Positions 44,085 through 53,193 of a stretch of DNA of 64,000 bases are shown piece after piece. The stretch covers positions 186,001 through 250,000 of the forward strand of contig NZ_JADKYB010000003.1 of NCBI RefSeq assembly GCF_016918855.1. The letters are read 5' to 3'. Each line of letters opens with the position of its first letter. Position 1 is the first letter of the stretch. This DNA is from Actinacidiphila acididurans. Its GTDB lineage: Bacteria > Actinomycetota > Actinomycetes > Streptomycetales > Streptomycetaceae. The notes beneath the pieces were generated by a model. It saw only the letters and a program-made list of their open reading frames with translations. It made no database searches and had not been told where the DNA came from. The translations under genes were made by a program, and so were the position numbers.

Positions 44085-45365
44085 ATGCCCACATGGCGAC
44101 TGCGGGACTTCCACGACGACGACCTGGACCGCGCCATACAACTCTGGGACCAGGACCGGCAGGTGGACGACGGCAGCTCGGTCTTCCCGGTCTCCGAGGT
44201 GATGGCCGGGGCCCGGGCCGGCGAGCCCGCCGTGGTCGCGGTGGTCGGCGCGGACCTGGTGGGCATGGCGATGGCCCGTACGCAGGGCGAACGGGCCTGG
44301 ATCACGCTGGTGGCGCTCGGTCCGATGTGGCGCAACCGCGGCATCGGCAGCTCACTGATCACGGAGCTGGAACGGCGGCTGCGCAACCAGGGGGTGCGCC
44401 GGATCGGCGCGATCCTCACCCCCGGCGCCACCGGGACCGCCGCCCTGGAGAACTCCGGCTACCGCAGGCGGGCCGGGCTGCTCCTCTACGAGAAGGTGGA
44501 ACACCTCGGCGCCGCCGACGCGGGCCTGCTGGCCGAACTCGGCGGCCGGGTCGAGCCGCCCGGCCTGTGGGAGGCGCTGGCCGGGATGGAGCGGGAGAAG
44601 GACGCCGTAGAACGGCGGGTCGTGCTGCCGCTGTCCGAACCCGCGCTGGCCGAGCGGTACGGGGTGCGGCCGCCGAAGGCCGTCATCCTGTTCGGGCCGC
44701 CCGGCACCGGCAAGACCAGCTTCGCCAAGGCCGTCGCCTCCCGGCTCGACTGGCCGTTCGTGGAGCTCTTCCCCTCCCGCCTGGCCTCGTCCGGCGACGG
44801 CGGCCTGGCCGCCTCACTGCGCGACACCTTCGGCGAACTGGCCGGGCTGGAGAGCGTGGTGCTGTTCATCGACGAGGTCGAGGAGATCGCCGGGGTGCGC
44901 TCCGGCCTGGCCGCCGACCCCGCGCACGGCGTCACCAACGAACTGCTCAAGCTCATTCCGGGCTTCCGCGACCACGACGACCGGCTGATGATCTGCGCGA
45001 CCAACTCCGTACGCTCCCTGGACCCGGCCTTCCTGCGCCCCGGCCGCTTCGACTACGTCATCCCGGTCGGCCCGCCCGACCCGGTCGCCCGCGCCGCGAT
45101 CTGGCGGCGTTACCTCGGACCGGCCGTCGACGACGTCGACCTGCCCCGACTGGTCACGGCCAGCGAGATGTTCACTCCCGCCGACATCGAGTTCGCCGCC
45201 CGCAAGGGCGCCCAGGCCGCCTTCGAACGCGAGGTCACCGCCCGCCGCGGCATCCCGGCCGGCACCGACGACTACCTGGCCGCCATCGCCGACACCCGGC
45301 CCGCCCTCACCGACCGTGCGCTCGCCGAGTTCCAGCAGGACATCGAGACGTACGTGCGCATGTGA
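44085..45365 (+). CDS. GNAT acetyltransferase-AAA+ ATPase fusion protein
   Basis: 426 residues from the ATG giving MPTWRLRDFHDDD; GGAGGG lies 12 nt upstream, and a GTG three codons earlier is an alternative. Residues about 1-145 are a GNAT domain with the acetyl-CoA loop MWRNRGIGSS (near 81). Residues about 190-425 are an AAA+ ATPase: Walker A GPPGTGKTS (near 206), Walker B VVLFIDEVEEI (near 260), sensor 1 ICATNS and the Arg-finger region RPGRFDYVIPVG. This is the FtsH/Cdc48 class of AAA. An ATP-driven remodeller coupled to acetylation is the inference; partners are unknown. Convergent with gap. Confidence 0.88.
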   Translation: MPTWRLRDFHDDDLDRAIQLWDQDRQVDDGSSVFPVSEVMAGARAGEPAVVAVVGADLVGMAMARTQGERAWITLVALGPMWRNRGIGSSLITELERRLRNQGVRRIGAILTPGATGTAALENSGYRRRAGLLLYEKVEHLGAADAGLLAELGGRVEPPGLWEALAGMEREKDAVERRVVLPLSEPALAERYGVRPPKAVILFGPPGTGKTSFAKAVASRLDWPFVELFPSRLASSGDGGLAASLRDTFGELAGLESVVLFIDEVEEIAGVRSGLAADPAHGVTNELLKLIPGFRDHDDRLMICATNSVRSLDPAFLRPGRFDYVIPVGPPDPVARAAIWRRYLGPAVDDVDLPRLVTASEMFTPADIEFAARKGAQAAFEREVTARRGIPAGTDDYLAAIADTRPALTDRALAEFQQDIETYVRM

Positions 45366-45435
45366 CCTTGCGGTGGTCGGGGGAGGGGCGGCCGGGTGCG
45401 GGTTCCTCGGGCGCCGGTTTTCGGCGGGGGGTCCG

Positions 45436-46434
45436 TCAGCCGCGGGCCAGCAGCTCGAGGGTGTCGACGACGCGGTTGGAGAAGCCCCACTCGTTGTCGT
45501 ACCAGGCCACCACCTTGACGTGCCTGCCGTCGACGCGGGTGAGCGCCGAGTCGAAGATCGCGGAGGCCGGCCGGCCGGTGATGTCGCTGGAGACGAGCGG
45601 CTCGTCGGCGTACACCAGGATGCCCTTGAGCGGGCCGTCGGCGGCGGCCCGATAGGCCTCGATCACCTCGTCGCGGGTGACCTCGCGCGTGACCGCGGTG
45701 TTGAGCTCCACGATCGAGCCCACCGGGACCGGTACGCGGATCGAGTCGCCCGACAGCTTGCCGTCGAGGTTCGGCAGGACCTTGCCGATGGCCTTGGCGG
45801 CACCGGTGGTGGTGGGCACGATGTTCACGCCGGCGGCGCGGGCACGGCGCATGTCGCGGTGCGGGCCGTCCTGCAGGTTCTGCTCCTGGGTGTAGGCATG
45901 CACCGTGGTCATGAAGCCGTGCTCGATGCCGGCCAGGTCGTCCAGCACGGAGGCCAGCGGCGCCAGCGCGTTCGTGGTGCACGAGGCGTTCGAGACGATC
46001 ACGTGCGCGGCGGGGTCGTAGACCTCGGTGTTCACCCCGTAGGCGAGCGTGACGTCGGCGCCGTCGGAGGGGGCGCTGACCAGCACGCGCTTGGCTCCGG
46101 CGTCGATGTGCGCGCGGGCGGCCTTCGCCGCGGTGAAGCGGCCGGTGGACTCCAGCACGATGTCGACGCCGAGCTCGGCCCACGGCAGGGCGGCGGGGTC
46201 GCGTTCGGCGAGCACCTTGATGCGGCGGCCGTCGACCAGGAGGTCGGTTCCGTCGACCTCGACGGAGCGCCCCAGGGGGCCGAGCGCGCTGTCGTACTTG
46301 AGCAGGTGCGCGAGCATTTCGGGGGCGGTCAGGTCGTTGACGGCGACCACTTCGAGGTCGCTGCCGCGCTCGAGCAGGGCGCGGAGGGTGTTGCGTCCGA
46401 TGCGGCCGAATCCGTTGACGGCAATGCGGGTCAT
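45436..46434 (-). CDS. gap: glyceraldehyde-3-phosphate dehydrogenase, type I
   Basis: 332 residues. NAD-binding NGFGRIGRNTLRALL at the N-terminus, catalytic Cys in SNASCTTNALAP (near 150), and WYDNEWGFSNRVVDT at the C-terminus. It interconverts glyceraldehyde-3-phosphate and 1,3-bisphosphoglycerate in glycolysis. GAAAGGA precedes the ATG. It stands apart from pgk/tpi, so it is a monocistronic, probably secondary gap copy. A 16-bp box 76 bp upstream is shared with the next regulator gene, suggesting dedicated control. Cytoplasmic. Confidence 0.96.
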   Translation of the reverse strand: MTRIAVNGFGRIGRNTLRALLERGSDLEVVAVNDLTAPEMLAHLLKYDSALGPLGRSVEVDGTDLLVDGRRIKVLAERDPAALPWAELGVDIVLESTGRFTAAKAARAHIDAGAKRVLVSAPSDGADVTLAYGVNTEVYDPAAHVIVSNASCTTNALAPLASVLDDLAGIEHGFMTTVHAYTQEQNLQDGPHRDMRRARAAGVNIVPTTTGAAKAIGKVLPNLDGKLSGDSIRVPVPVGSIVELNTAVTREVTRDEVIEAYRAAADGPLKGILVYADEPLVSSDITGRPASAIFDSALTRVDGRHVKVVAWYDNEWGFSNRVVDTLELLARG

Positions 46435-46509
46435 GGGAAGTCCTTTCGTATCCGCTCCCCATCGTCGGCGGCCGGTGGCCGGGGCGGCATTGGCCTGAAC
46501 GACAGCATG

Positions 46510-46525
46510 CGCAAGTATCGCGCCA
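46510..46525. promoter_or_regulatory. 16-bp box upstream of gap shared with GlxA regulator gene
   Basis: CGCAAGTATCGCGCCA differs at only 2 of 16 positions from the box before the regulator gene. Both lie 76-90 bp upstream of minus-strand starts in the same orientation. Confidence 0.7.
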
Positions 46526-46657
46526 GACCTTTCGCCACGGTCCGCAAGGATCTCGCCAGGCGGGTTCTCGTCGGTTGCCCGTCGGACCGGCGCCTCCCGT
46601 CATTCTCCGGACGGACTCCTCGTGTTCAGGGCCGCAGGGCTGCTCGAGGCGGACGGT

Positions 46658-47605
46658 TCAGGCCGAGAAGGTGTGCCGGTACTCCGTGGGGGAGGTGCCG
46701 AGGATGCGGTGGAAGTGCAGCCGCAGGTTCGCGCCGGTGCCGAGCCCGACCCGCACGGCGATCTGCTCCACGCCCAGACTGGTGCGTTCCAGCAGCTCAC
46801 GGGCCAGGTCGACGCGGGCCCGCAGCACCCACTGCATGGGCGTGTAGCCGGTGTCCTCCACGAACCGCCGGGAGAACGTACGCGCCGACACCCGCGCGTT
46901 GCGGGCGAGTTCTTCGAGGGTCAGCGGCTCGGCGAGGTGTTCCAGTGCCCATTCGCGCGTGCTCGCGAACAGGTCGCCCAGCGGTTCGGGCACGCTGCGC
47001 GGCACGTACTGGGCCTGCCCGCCGCTGCGGTAGGGCGCCGCCACCAGGCGTCTGGCCACGTGGTTGGACAGCCCGACGCCGTGGTCACGCCGTACCAAAT
47101 GCAGGCACAGGTCGATGCCGGATGCCGCGCCCGCCGAGGTGAGAACATTGCCGGCGTCCACGAACAGGACGTTCTCGTCCACCCGTACGAGTGGATGTTT
47201 CTCGGCGAGCGCCTTCGTGTAGTGCCAGTGCGTGGTCGCCCGCCTGCCGTCGAGCAGACCCGTCGCCGCCAGCGCGAACGCCCCGGTCGAGATGGCCGCG
47301 AGCCGCGCCCCGCGCTCGTGCGCCGCCATGAGGGCGCCGACGACCGCGGCCGGGGGTTCGGTGGTCGCCGGTTCCCGGTAGCCGGGCACGAAGACCGTGT
47401 CGGCGTGCGCGAGGGCGTCCAGCCCCTCGGCCACGTGGTACGACAGCCCGTCGCCGCCGGTCACCAGCCCCGGCGCGGCCCCGCACACCCGCACCTCGTA
47501 CGGCATGCTCGGCCGGCGGGAGAACACCTGCGCCGGGATCCCTACGTCGAGCGGCTTCGCCCCTTCCAGCACGAGCACGGCGACGTGGTGGTTCGTGCGC
47601 GCCAT
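46658..47605 (-). CDS. GlxA family transcriptional regulator (DJ-1/PfpI plus AraC)
   Basis: 315 residues. N-terminal DJ-1/PfpI-like domain (VAVLVLEGAKPLDVGIPAQVF to about residue 180) and C-terminal AraC double helix-turn-helix (LTLEELARNARVSARTFSRRF near 230-250, then TPMQWVLRARVDLARELLE). At the nucleophile elbow ISTGAFALA the Cys seen in many relatives is Ser, so the domain is probably a ligand sensor and not an enzyme. GGAGAAG precedes the ATG. It is next to gap on the same strand, and both carry the same upstream box. Confidence 0.93.
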   Translation of the reverse strand: MARTNHHVAVLVLEGAKPLDVGIPAQVFSRRPSMPYEVRVCGAAPGLVTGGDGLSYHVAEGLDALAHADTVFVPGYREPATTEPPAAVVGALMAAHERGARLAAISTGAFALAATGLLDGRRATTHWHYTKALAEKHPLVRVDENVLFVDAGNVLTSAGAASGIDLCLHLVRRDHGVGLSNHVARRLVAAPYRSGGQAQYVPRSVPEPLGDLFASTREWALEHLAEPLTLEELARNARVSARTFSRRFVEDTGYTPMQWVLRARVDLARELLERTSLGVEQIAVRVGLGTGANLRLHFHRILGTSPTEYRHTFSA

Positions 47606-47694
47606 CGGTACTTCTCCGTCCTTCCCGCGACCGGGGCCCGGGCCGGCCCCGAATGCCTGACCGGCGTCCGTGCCATGGCGTCGACGGCATCTGT

Positions 47695-47710
47695 CGCAAG
47701 TATCCTGCCA
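47695..47710. promoter_or_regulatory. 16-bp box upstream of the GlxA regulator gene
   Basis: CGCAAGTATCCTGCCA, 90 bp upstream of the start. Twin of the box before gap; the flanks also share GAC-x-GCAT. Confidence 0.7.
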
Positions 47711-47849
47711 TCACCCGGACGGCCGACCGGCAAGTGGAGCAATGGGCCGACCTCCTTGTCGCGCGGTCGTCAAGACTGCTCGCGTGAGGTCAACCCATTC
47801 CCGGGGCCCGCTGGTGCGGGAACCCCTCCGTCGAGCCACAGGGAGCGAC

Positions 47850-48869
47850 GTGCGCCCACAGCATCCGCGATCCGGCCGGGGCAGGTGGCTGTTCACGATC
47901 CTCGCCACCTGCGCCCTGGTCCTTGCGACGGCGACCACCGCGCTCCCGCAGTCCCGCGCGGCGGCGGCAGCGCCGGCCCGGCAGGACTGCATTTCCACGC
48001 CGGCCGAGTACAAGGCCGCCTGGGACGCACGGCAAGTACGGTGCGTCTCCCCGTCGTTGTACGTCACCGCCTTCTCCCGCGGCGACAGCTCGCTGTATCC
48101 GGCGGGCTTCTGGTTCGCGTGGGCGAACTCCGGCGGCAACCTGGAGAGTTACCTGAAGCTGCGCAACCTCTACGGCAACCGGCCCGACAAGGTCGGCATC
48201 GGCATCCTGTCGTTCGTCGGCTTCCCGGGCCTGGACACCTGGAACTACCCGATGGACCTGCAGGTCTACACCCTCCCGGCCGGCGTCCGGGCCCAGGTGC
48301 CGACCTTCGGGACCTGGCAGCAGGTGCTGGCCGCGCAGTACGGCACGGCGGCCTTCCCGCCGGCCGCCGAGCAGCAACTCGCCCGGATCTACGCCGGGAT
48401 CGGCCCGAACCAGGACGTCGTCGGCGCCTTCCAGACGGTGACCGGCTGCGACCGGACCGCGCTGCTCCAGGGCAGCGATCCGACGGCCGCCATCGGCTGC
48501 AATCGCGACTTCCTCGACGCGCTCGCCGCCGCCGGACCCTCCCCGTACTCCACCGGCCAGTCGAAGACCTGCTTCCAGAACTTCACCACGGGGTACAAGG
48601 GCCCCCGGAACGCGGCCGCCCTGCGCGCCGTGCTCTACCAGTGCCAGGACGCGGGCTTCCTCAACACCGGCGCCGGGGTGGGCTACAACACCTACGCCAA
48701 CCCGTTCGTGTGCGCGCCCGCCGACTGGCAGACCGTCCAACAGCGCTACACCGGCCAGGAGTTCATCCTCACCAACACCACCTTCGACGCCCTGCCGAGC
48801 CACGTCGACATCCCGCTCGACCTCGGCACCCCCGGAAACCGCGACTACCTGCACAGCGGCTACTGCTGA
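47850..48869 (+). CDS. secreted protein of unknown function
   Basis: 339 residues from a GTG with GGGAG upstream. Sec signal peptide to about residue 45 (ALPQSRAAAAAPAR). The mature part has eight Cys, e.g. QDCISTPAEYKAAW, RCVSPSLYV, TGCDR, IGCNRDF and a terminal GYC, implying several disulfides. Aromatic-rich (FWFAWANSGG, WNYPMDLQVYTLP). No family is recognised and no catalytic motif is evident. It stands alone with a very strong terminator behind it. Confidence 0.8.
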   Translation: MRPQHPRSGRGRWLFTILATCALVLATATTALPQSRAAAAAPARQDCISTPAEYKAAWDARQVRCVSPSLYVTAFSRGDSSLYPAGFWFAWANSGGNLESYLKLRNLYGNRPDKVGIGILSFVGFPGLDTWNYPMDLQVYTLPAGVRAQVPTFGTWQQVLAAQYGTAAFPPAAEQQLARIYAGIGPNQDVVGAFQTVTGCDRTALLQGSDPTAAIGCNRDFLDALAAAGPSPYSTGQSKTCFQNFTTGYKGPRNAAALRAVLYQCQDAGFLNTGAGVGYNTYANPFVCAPADWQTVQQRYTGQEFILTNTTFDALPSHVDIPLDLGTPGNRDYLHSGYC

Positions 48870-48880
48870 ACCGCCTCCGC

Positions 48881-48919
48881 AGGTCCCGGGCCGGCCTCCG
48901 CACGGCCGGCCCGGGACCT
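48881..48919 (+). terminator. 16-bp perfect hairpin terminator
   Basis: AGGTCCCGGGCCGGCC (48881-48896) pairs with 48904-48919 across loop TCCGCAC, 12 bp after the stop of the secreted protein. Confidence 0.88.
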
Positions 48920-48987
48920 CCGGGCGCCCGGGAGCGGGGCCACGTTGTCCGGGTTTTCCGTCCGGCGTGTCCGGGCACCCGCGGGCC

Positions 48988-49461
48988 ATGAGCAAAGTAC
49001 TCAGCCTGATGGCCCGCGGCGCCCTGGCCGGGACAGCCGGGACGACCGCGCTGAACAGCGCCGCGTACGTCGACATGGCCGTGCGGGCCAGGCCCTCCAG
49101 CAGCACTCCCGAGCAGGTCGTGGACACCTTCGCCGAGAAGGCGGGCGTGCGGATTCCGGGCGACGGGACGAAGCGCGAGAACCGGCTGGCCGGGCTCGGC
49201 CCGCTCGTCGGCATCGCGGTGGGTACGGGCGTGGGCGCGGCCGTGGGGGCCCTGCGGGCGACCGGTTCGCGGCTGCCCTGGTGGGCGGAGGCCCCGCTGG
49301 CCGGCGCGCTGGCCATGGCCGTCGCCGACCTGCCCATGGTGGCCCTCGGCATCTCCGACCCCCGCACCTGGTCCGCCAAGGACTGGCTCTCCGACGCCGT
49401 GCCCCACCTGGCCTATGGCCTCACCACGACCGCCGCGCTTCCCTCCGCGAACGGACACTGA
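48988..49461 (+). CDS. small membrane-associated hypothetical protein
   Basis: 157 residues from the ATG giving MSKVLSLMARGALAG; a GTG seven codons earlier is possible. Three hydrophobic stretches (GALAGTAGTTALNSAAY, LVGIAVGTGVGAAVGALRA and APLAGALAMAVADLPMVALG) suggest a small membrane protein. A central soluble part (TPEQVVDTFAEKAG) and the end (SDAVPHLAYGLTTTAAL) resemble DUF1440-like actinobacterial membrane proteins, but I am not certain. It lacks an obvious ribosome site. Confidence 0.7.
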   Translation: MSKVLSLMARGALAGTAGTTALNSAAYVDMAVRARPSSSTPEQVVDTFAEKAGVRIPGDGTKRENRLAGLGPLVGIAVGTGVGAAVGALRATGSRLPWWAEAPLAGALAMAVADLPMVALGISDPRTWSAKDWLSDAVPHLAYGLTTTAALPSANGH

Positions 49462-49521
49462 CCGGCCCGCGGTCACCCCATGGACCCCTCCACCACCCAC
49501 CACCCCTCGTACCCGCGATCA

Positions 49522-49533
49522 TTCAACGTTATA
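49522..49533. promoter_or_regulatory. LacI-type operator half A (minus orientation)
   Basis: TTCAACGTTATA; its reverse complement TATAACGTTGAA matches the site at 49686 at 11 of 12 positions. Confidence 0.6.
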
Positions 49534-49685
49534 AACAGCCGCACTCCAGCGTGCTGCCACAGCGGGAAGTGCCGGATGCCCCGCGCGGCGCATTCGGCGA
49601 AGCTTCCAGACCGCTGCTGGTCGTGTCCGCGCCGGCAGCCACGCAGAAGGCGCTGCCGGATACTTGCGGTGGTCGGATGTGTCTG

Positions 49686-49697
49686 TATAACGTTGTA
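49686..49697. promoter_or_regulatory. LacI-type operator half B (plus orientation)
   Basis: TATAACGTTGTA, 10 of 12 palindromic, 172 bp upstream of the LacI gene. With its inverted twin 164 bp away it could support DNA looping and autoregulation. The 407-bp gap holds no gene. Confidence 0.62.
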
Positions 49698-49868
49698 AAA
49701 CATGCTCGGGCGTGCGGATGGTGCCTCCGTCCGCACGCCCGGGGCTCCGGTCGACAGGGCGGCGGAGCGCGGTCGCCGGTTCCTTGGCCGGACCCTGGAC
49801 TCCGGACGTGGGGCACCGCGGCCCGGGACCGCCGTGTCCCACGTCCGGATGCCGAGGGAAGGAACTCC

Positions 49869-50885
49869 ATGGGCGCCAGCCTCAAAGACGTCGCGCAACT
49901 GGCCGGCGTGTCCGTCAAGACCGTGTCGAACGTGGTCAACAACTATCCGCACGTCACACCGGGGATGCGCGAACGCGTCCAGCGGGCGATCGACGAGCTG
50001 GGCTACCGGCCGAATCTGACGGCGCGTCATCTGCGCAAGGGTCGGACCGGGATCATCGCGCTGGCCGTGCCCGAACTGGGAAACCCGTACTTCGCCGAAC
50101 TCGCCGGCGCGGTGATCGACGCGGCGGCACGCCACGACTACACGGTGCTCCTCGACCACACCGCGGGCCAGCGCGAACGCGAGGTCCTGGTCACCCAGGG
50201 CTTCCGGGCGCACGTCATCGACGGGCTGATCCTGAGCCCGATCGAGCTGGAGACCTCCGATCTGCTCGGCCGTCGCGACGACGCGCCGCTGGTGCTGCTG
50301 GGCGAGCGGGAGTACGAGGCGCCCTACGACCAGATCGCCATCGACAACGTGGCGGCGGCACGTACCGCGGTACGGCACCTCAGCGGCCTCGGCCGGCGGC
50401 GGATCGCCTTCATCGGGGCCCGCCGCGAGATGGCCCGGCGCCCGGCCCACCTGCGGCTGCGCGGCTGGCGCGAGGAGCTGACCGCGGCCGGCCTGCCCTG
50501 CGACGAGTCCTTGGTGGCGGCGACCGACGGGTACGGGCGCTGGGACGGGGCCGCGGCGATGAACGCGCTGCTGGACCGCGGCGAGCGCCCCGACGCGGTG
50601 TTCGCGTACAACGACCTGATGGCGCTCGGCGCGATGCGGGCGCTGGTGGAGCGCGGGGTGCGGGTGCCGCAGGACGTGTCCGTGGTCGGCTTCGACGATG
50701 TGGAGGAGGGCCGGTTCTCCACCGTCGCCCTGACCACGGTGGCACCGGACAAGCAGGCGATCGCCCGCCTGGCGGTGGAGCGGGTGGTGGCCCGGCTGAC
50801 CGGTGACCGGCAGGTCGAAGCCGAGCGGATCCAGCCCGGCTACACCCTGGTCGCCCGCGAGTCCACCGCCGCGCCGGGCGCCTGA
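49869..50885 (+). CDS. LacI family transcriptional regulator (copy 1)
   Basis: 338 residues with GAAGGA before the ATG. LacI helix-turn-helix and hinge in residues 1-60: SLKDVAQLAGVSVKTVSNVVN, GYRPNLTARHLRKGRTG. The periplasmic-binding-like sensor domain follows (IALAVPELGNPYFAELAGAV, VDGLILSP-like IDGLILSPIEL, FAYNDLMALGAMRAL, VVGFDDVEEG). It is a close paralogue of the regulator at the far end of the transporter operon. It probably represses the divergent-type sugar genes that carry AACGTTG operators, plus itself. Confidence 0.94.
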   Translation: MGASLKDVAQLAGVSVKTVSNVVNNYPHVTPGMRERVQRAIDELGYRPNLTARHLRKGRTGIIALAVPELGNPYFAELAGAVIDAAARHDYTVLLDHTAGQREREVLVTQGFRAHVIDGLILSPIELETSDLLGRRDDAPLVLLGEREYEAPYDQIAIDNVAAARTAVRHLSGLGRRRIAFIGARREMARRPAHLRLRGWREELTAAGLPCDESLVAATDGYGRWDGAAAMNALLDRGERPDAVFAYNDLMALGAMRALVERGVRVPQDVSVVGFDDVEEGRFSTVALTTVAPDKQAIARLAVERVVARLTGDRQVEAERIQPGYTLVARESTAAPGA

Positions 50886-50958
50886 CGGCCGGACGGAGCC
50901 CGCCCGCCTCCTTCCCGGAGACGGGCGGGCTCCGTGGCGTGCCCGCGGAACCCGGCCG

Positions 50959-53193
50959 CTACTTGCCGAGGCTCAGCAGCGCGAAGATGCCGCCCACCAC
51001 GGGACGGGCCTGGAAACCGCTCTGGGTGCCCGACACCGTGTCGTACCAGTCGGAGAACGGCACCCGGGTCGGCGTCGCCGTCGCGAAGTCGTACAGCGTG
51101 TCGATCAGCACCTGGCTGACCGCGTGCCCGCGCAGCCACGCCGCGGTCCACATCTCCCAGTCGCCCTTGGTGTACGAGTGGCGCGGGTCGAGCGGTATGC
51201 CGTACTGGTTGACCTGCGTCAGGTACCAGTCGGCCTCCTCCTGCGCCACCTCGGCGGGCACGAGGCCGAGCCCGAGCAGTGCGTCCGGGTAGCCGTTGTA
51301 CTTCAGGCTCCATGTGCCCGGCTGGTCGTAGGCGAGCTTGAGGTGGTCCGGCGTGGTGTCCTGCGCCTTGGCCACCCACTGGCCGATGTAGTCCTTGGCG
51401 GTGGCGCGGTAGCGGGTGGCGTCGGCCGCGTTGCCCACGGCGGTCGCGACCTGGGCCATCGCGCCGATCGCGAGGATGCCCTTGAGCGCCAGGTTGGCGC
51501 TGTGCGCGATGAACCCGGTGAAGTCGTCCGTCTGGTTCTGGTAGCCCGGGTCGAGCGCGTTGGCCACCAGGTAGTCGCTCCACTGCCGCAGGATCGCGTA
51601 GTGGTCGGTGGCGAACGCCTTCGCCGTCGCCGCGTCGGTCCGGGCGAGGTAGGCCGCGGTCATCAGGAGCATGTTGGCCGACTCCTCGACCGGCATGTCT
51701 TCCTCGTTGCCGTCGTTGTGGCCGCTGGCGTTGGGGTAGCTGGAACCCAGGTCGTGCTCGGCGAACTCCTTGGGCCAGCCGCCGTTCTCGGGGTAGTCCA
51801 GCAGCGGTTCGAGCAGCAGCCGCAGGTACTCGGGGTCGGTGTAGAGGAAGACCGGGATCGTCGGGTAGGTGACGTCCACCGAGGAGACGTTGCCGTCGGA
51901 GGAGATCTCCTTCAGGAACGCCCACGGCTTCCCGTTGCGGCTGACGAGTTCCGTGGCGCCGTACGCCTGCCGCAGCGACAGGGCGCACAGCGCCGCGTAC
52001 TTGGCACCGCCGGCCGCCGTGGCGTCGCGCTGGATGCGGCGGTCGAGGGAGTCCGTGCGGGACCGCGCACCGTCCGCGTCGGCGTGGAAGTACCCCACCA
52101 TGTCCTGCCAGGAGGACCAGTACGACTTCCACAGCGGCGGGAGCTGCGCGCCCAGGTAGCTCACCGCGGGCTCGCGGACGTGGCCGACCGACAGTGCCGC
52201 GGTGCGCGGTGCGTTGCGCACGCTGCCCAGGTCGAAGTGGAAGGCGAACACCGGCCAGCGGTCGTTGATCGCCCGCGGCTGCGCGGTGTCGACGGTGTTG
52301 CCGAGCTTGCCGTTCGACAGTGCCGCGGGACGCACGTCGGTGTCAGCGCCGATCTGCCAGGTCAGCCCGTCCTGGTTGGCGGCGCTCCACACCACCGTGC
52401 CCCAGGAGGCGGTGTCGCCGTTCTCGCTGAGCACCTGCGGGCTGGCCGGAGTGAAGGACAACGATGTCAGGCTGGGGCCCGCGCCGGAGGCCGGCACCTG
52501 CTCCTGCGCCCACTGGATCTTCGTGCCGGAGTTGCCGTGCGCCCACTCGCCCGAGATGTCGAAGTACAGGGCGACGTCGTGCGCCTTGCCGTCGAGCGAG
52601 CGCACCTCGGCGAAGAGGTACGACAGCGGCATCGACTGGCGGCGCAGGTCGCCCGGCTCGACCGGGGACAGGAACGTCAGGGTCAGCCGCACCCCGCCGC
52701 CCTCCAGTTCGAACCGCGAACGCGTCGCGGTCAGTGTGAGCGACCGCTGCACCAGCCCGCGCGACAGCGGGTGGTTCGGCACGCCCGGGGCGCCGAGGAA
52801 CAGGTAGTTCTGGCCGTCGATGACGGCGATGCCGGTCATGGCGGTGACGCGGCCGGTCCAGAAGCTCGGCCAGTGCCCGGCCGGCACGTCGGCCGTCATC
52901 CAGGTGCTCAGGTACGGGGAGCGGACCGCGAGCGGGACGGCCGGCGGCCGCAGCGGGTCGAAGGCCGGGAGGGCGGGGCTGCCGGACGCGGACGTGGCGG
53001 GGGCCGACCCCGCCGCCGTCGACGGCTCGGCCTGCGCGCCGGTGACCACGCCGGGCAGCAGCGCCACCCCGGCCGCGCCCAGGCCCACCGCACCGGATCT
53101 GGCGAGCAGTCCTCGGCGGCTCACGCCCGGGGCTGCGCTTCGGGGCTCACCGCCGTCACCGGGAGCGGCGGGCGAGTTGACGGTTTCGGACAT
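50959..53193 (-). CDS. Tat-exported glutaminase A (GtaA)-like protein
   Basis: 744 residues. Twin-arginine signal VSRRGLLARSGAVGLG near residues 24-39. The remaining sequence matches the architecture known as glutaminase A: DUF4964-like start (PPAVPLAVRSPYLSTWM), DUF5127 middle, DUF4965 with YAALCALSLRQAYGA, and DUF1793 toward the end (EESANMLLMTAAYL, GYPDALLGLGL). Several family members are likely glycosidases because the fold is an (alpha/alpha)6 barrel. Its location beside sugar transport genes and LacI-type operators favours a glycosidase role over glutaminase; this is inference. Confidence 0.85.
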   Translation of the reverse strand: MSETVNSPAAPGDGGEPRSAAPGVSRRGLLARSGAVGLGAAGVALLPGVVTGAQAEPSTAAGSAPATSASGSPALPAFDPLRPPAVPLAVRSPYLSTWMTADVPAGHWPSFWTGRVTAMTGIAVIDGQNYLFLGAPGVPNHPLSRGLVQRSLTLTATRSRFELEGGGVRLTLTFLSPVEPGDLRRQSMPLSYLFAEVRSLDGKAHDVALYFDISGEWAHGNSGTKIQWAQEQVPASGAGPSLTSLSFTPASPQVLSENGDTASWGTVVWSAANQDGLTWQIGADTDVRPAALSNGKLGNTVDTAQPRAINDRWPVFAFHFDLGSVRNAPRTAALSVGHVREPAVSYLGAQLPPLWKSYWSSWQDMVGYFHADADGARSRTDSLDRRIQRDATAAGGAKYAALCALSLRQAYGATELVSRNGKPWAFLKEISSDGNVSSVDVTYPTIPVFLYTDPEYLRLLLEPLLDYPENGGWPKEFAEHDLGSSYPNASGHNDGNEEDMPVEESANMLLMTAAYLARTDAATAKAFATDHYAILRQWSDYLVANALDPGYQNQTDDFTGFIAHSANLALKGILAIGAMAQVATAVGNAADATRYRATAKDYIGQWVAKAQDTTPDHLKLAYDQPGTWSLKYNGYPDALLGLGLVPAEVAQEEADWYLTQVNQYGIPLDPRHSYTKGDWEMWTAAWLRGHAVSQVLIDTLYDFATATPTRVPFSDWYDTVSGTQSGFQARPVVGGIFALLSLGK

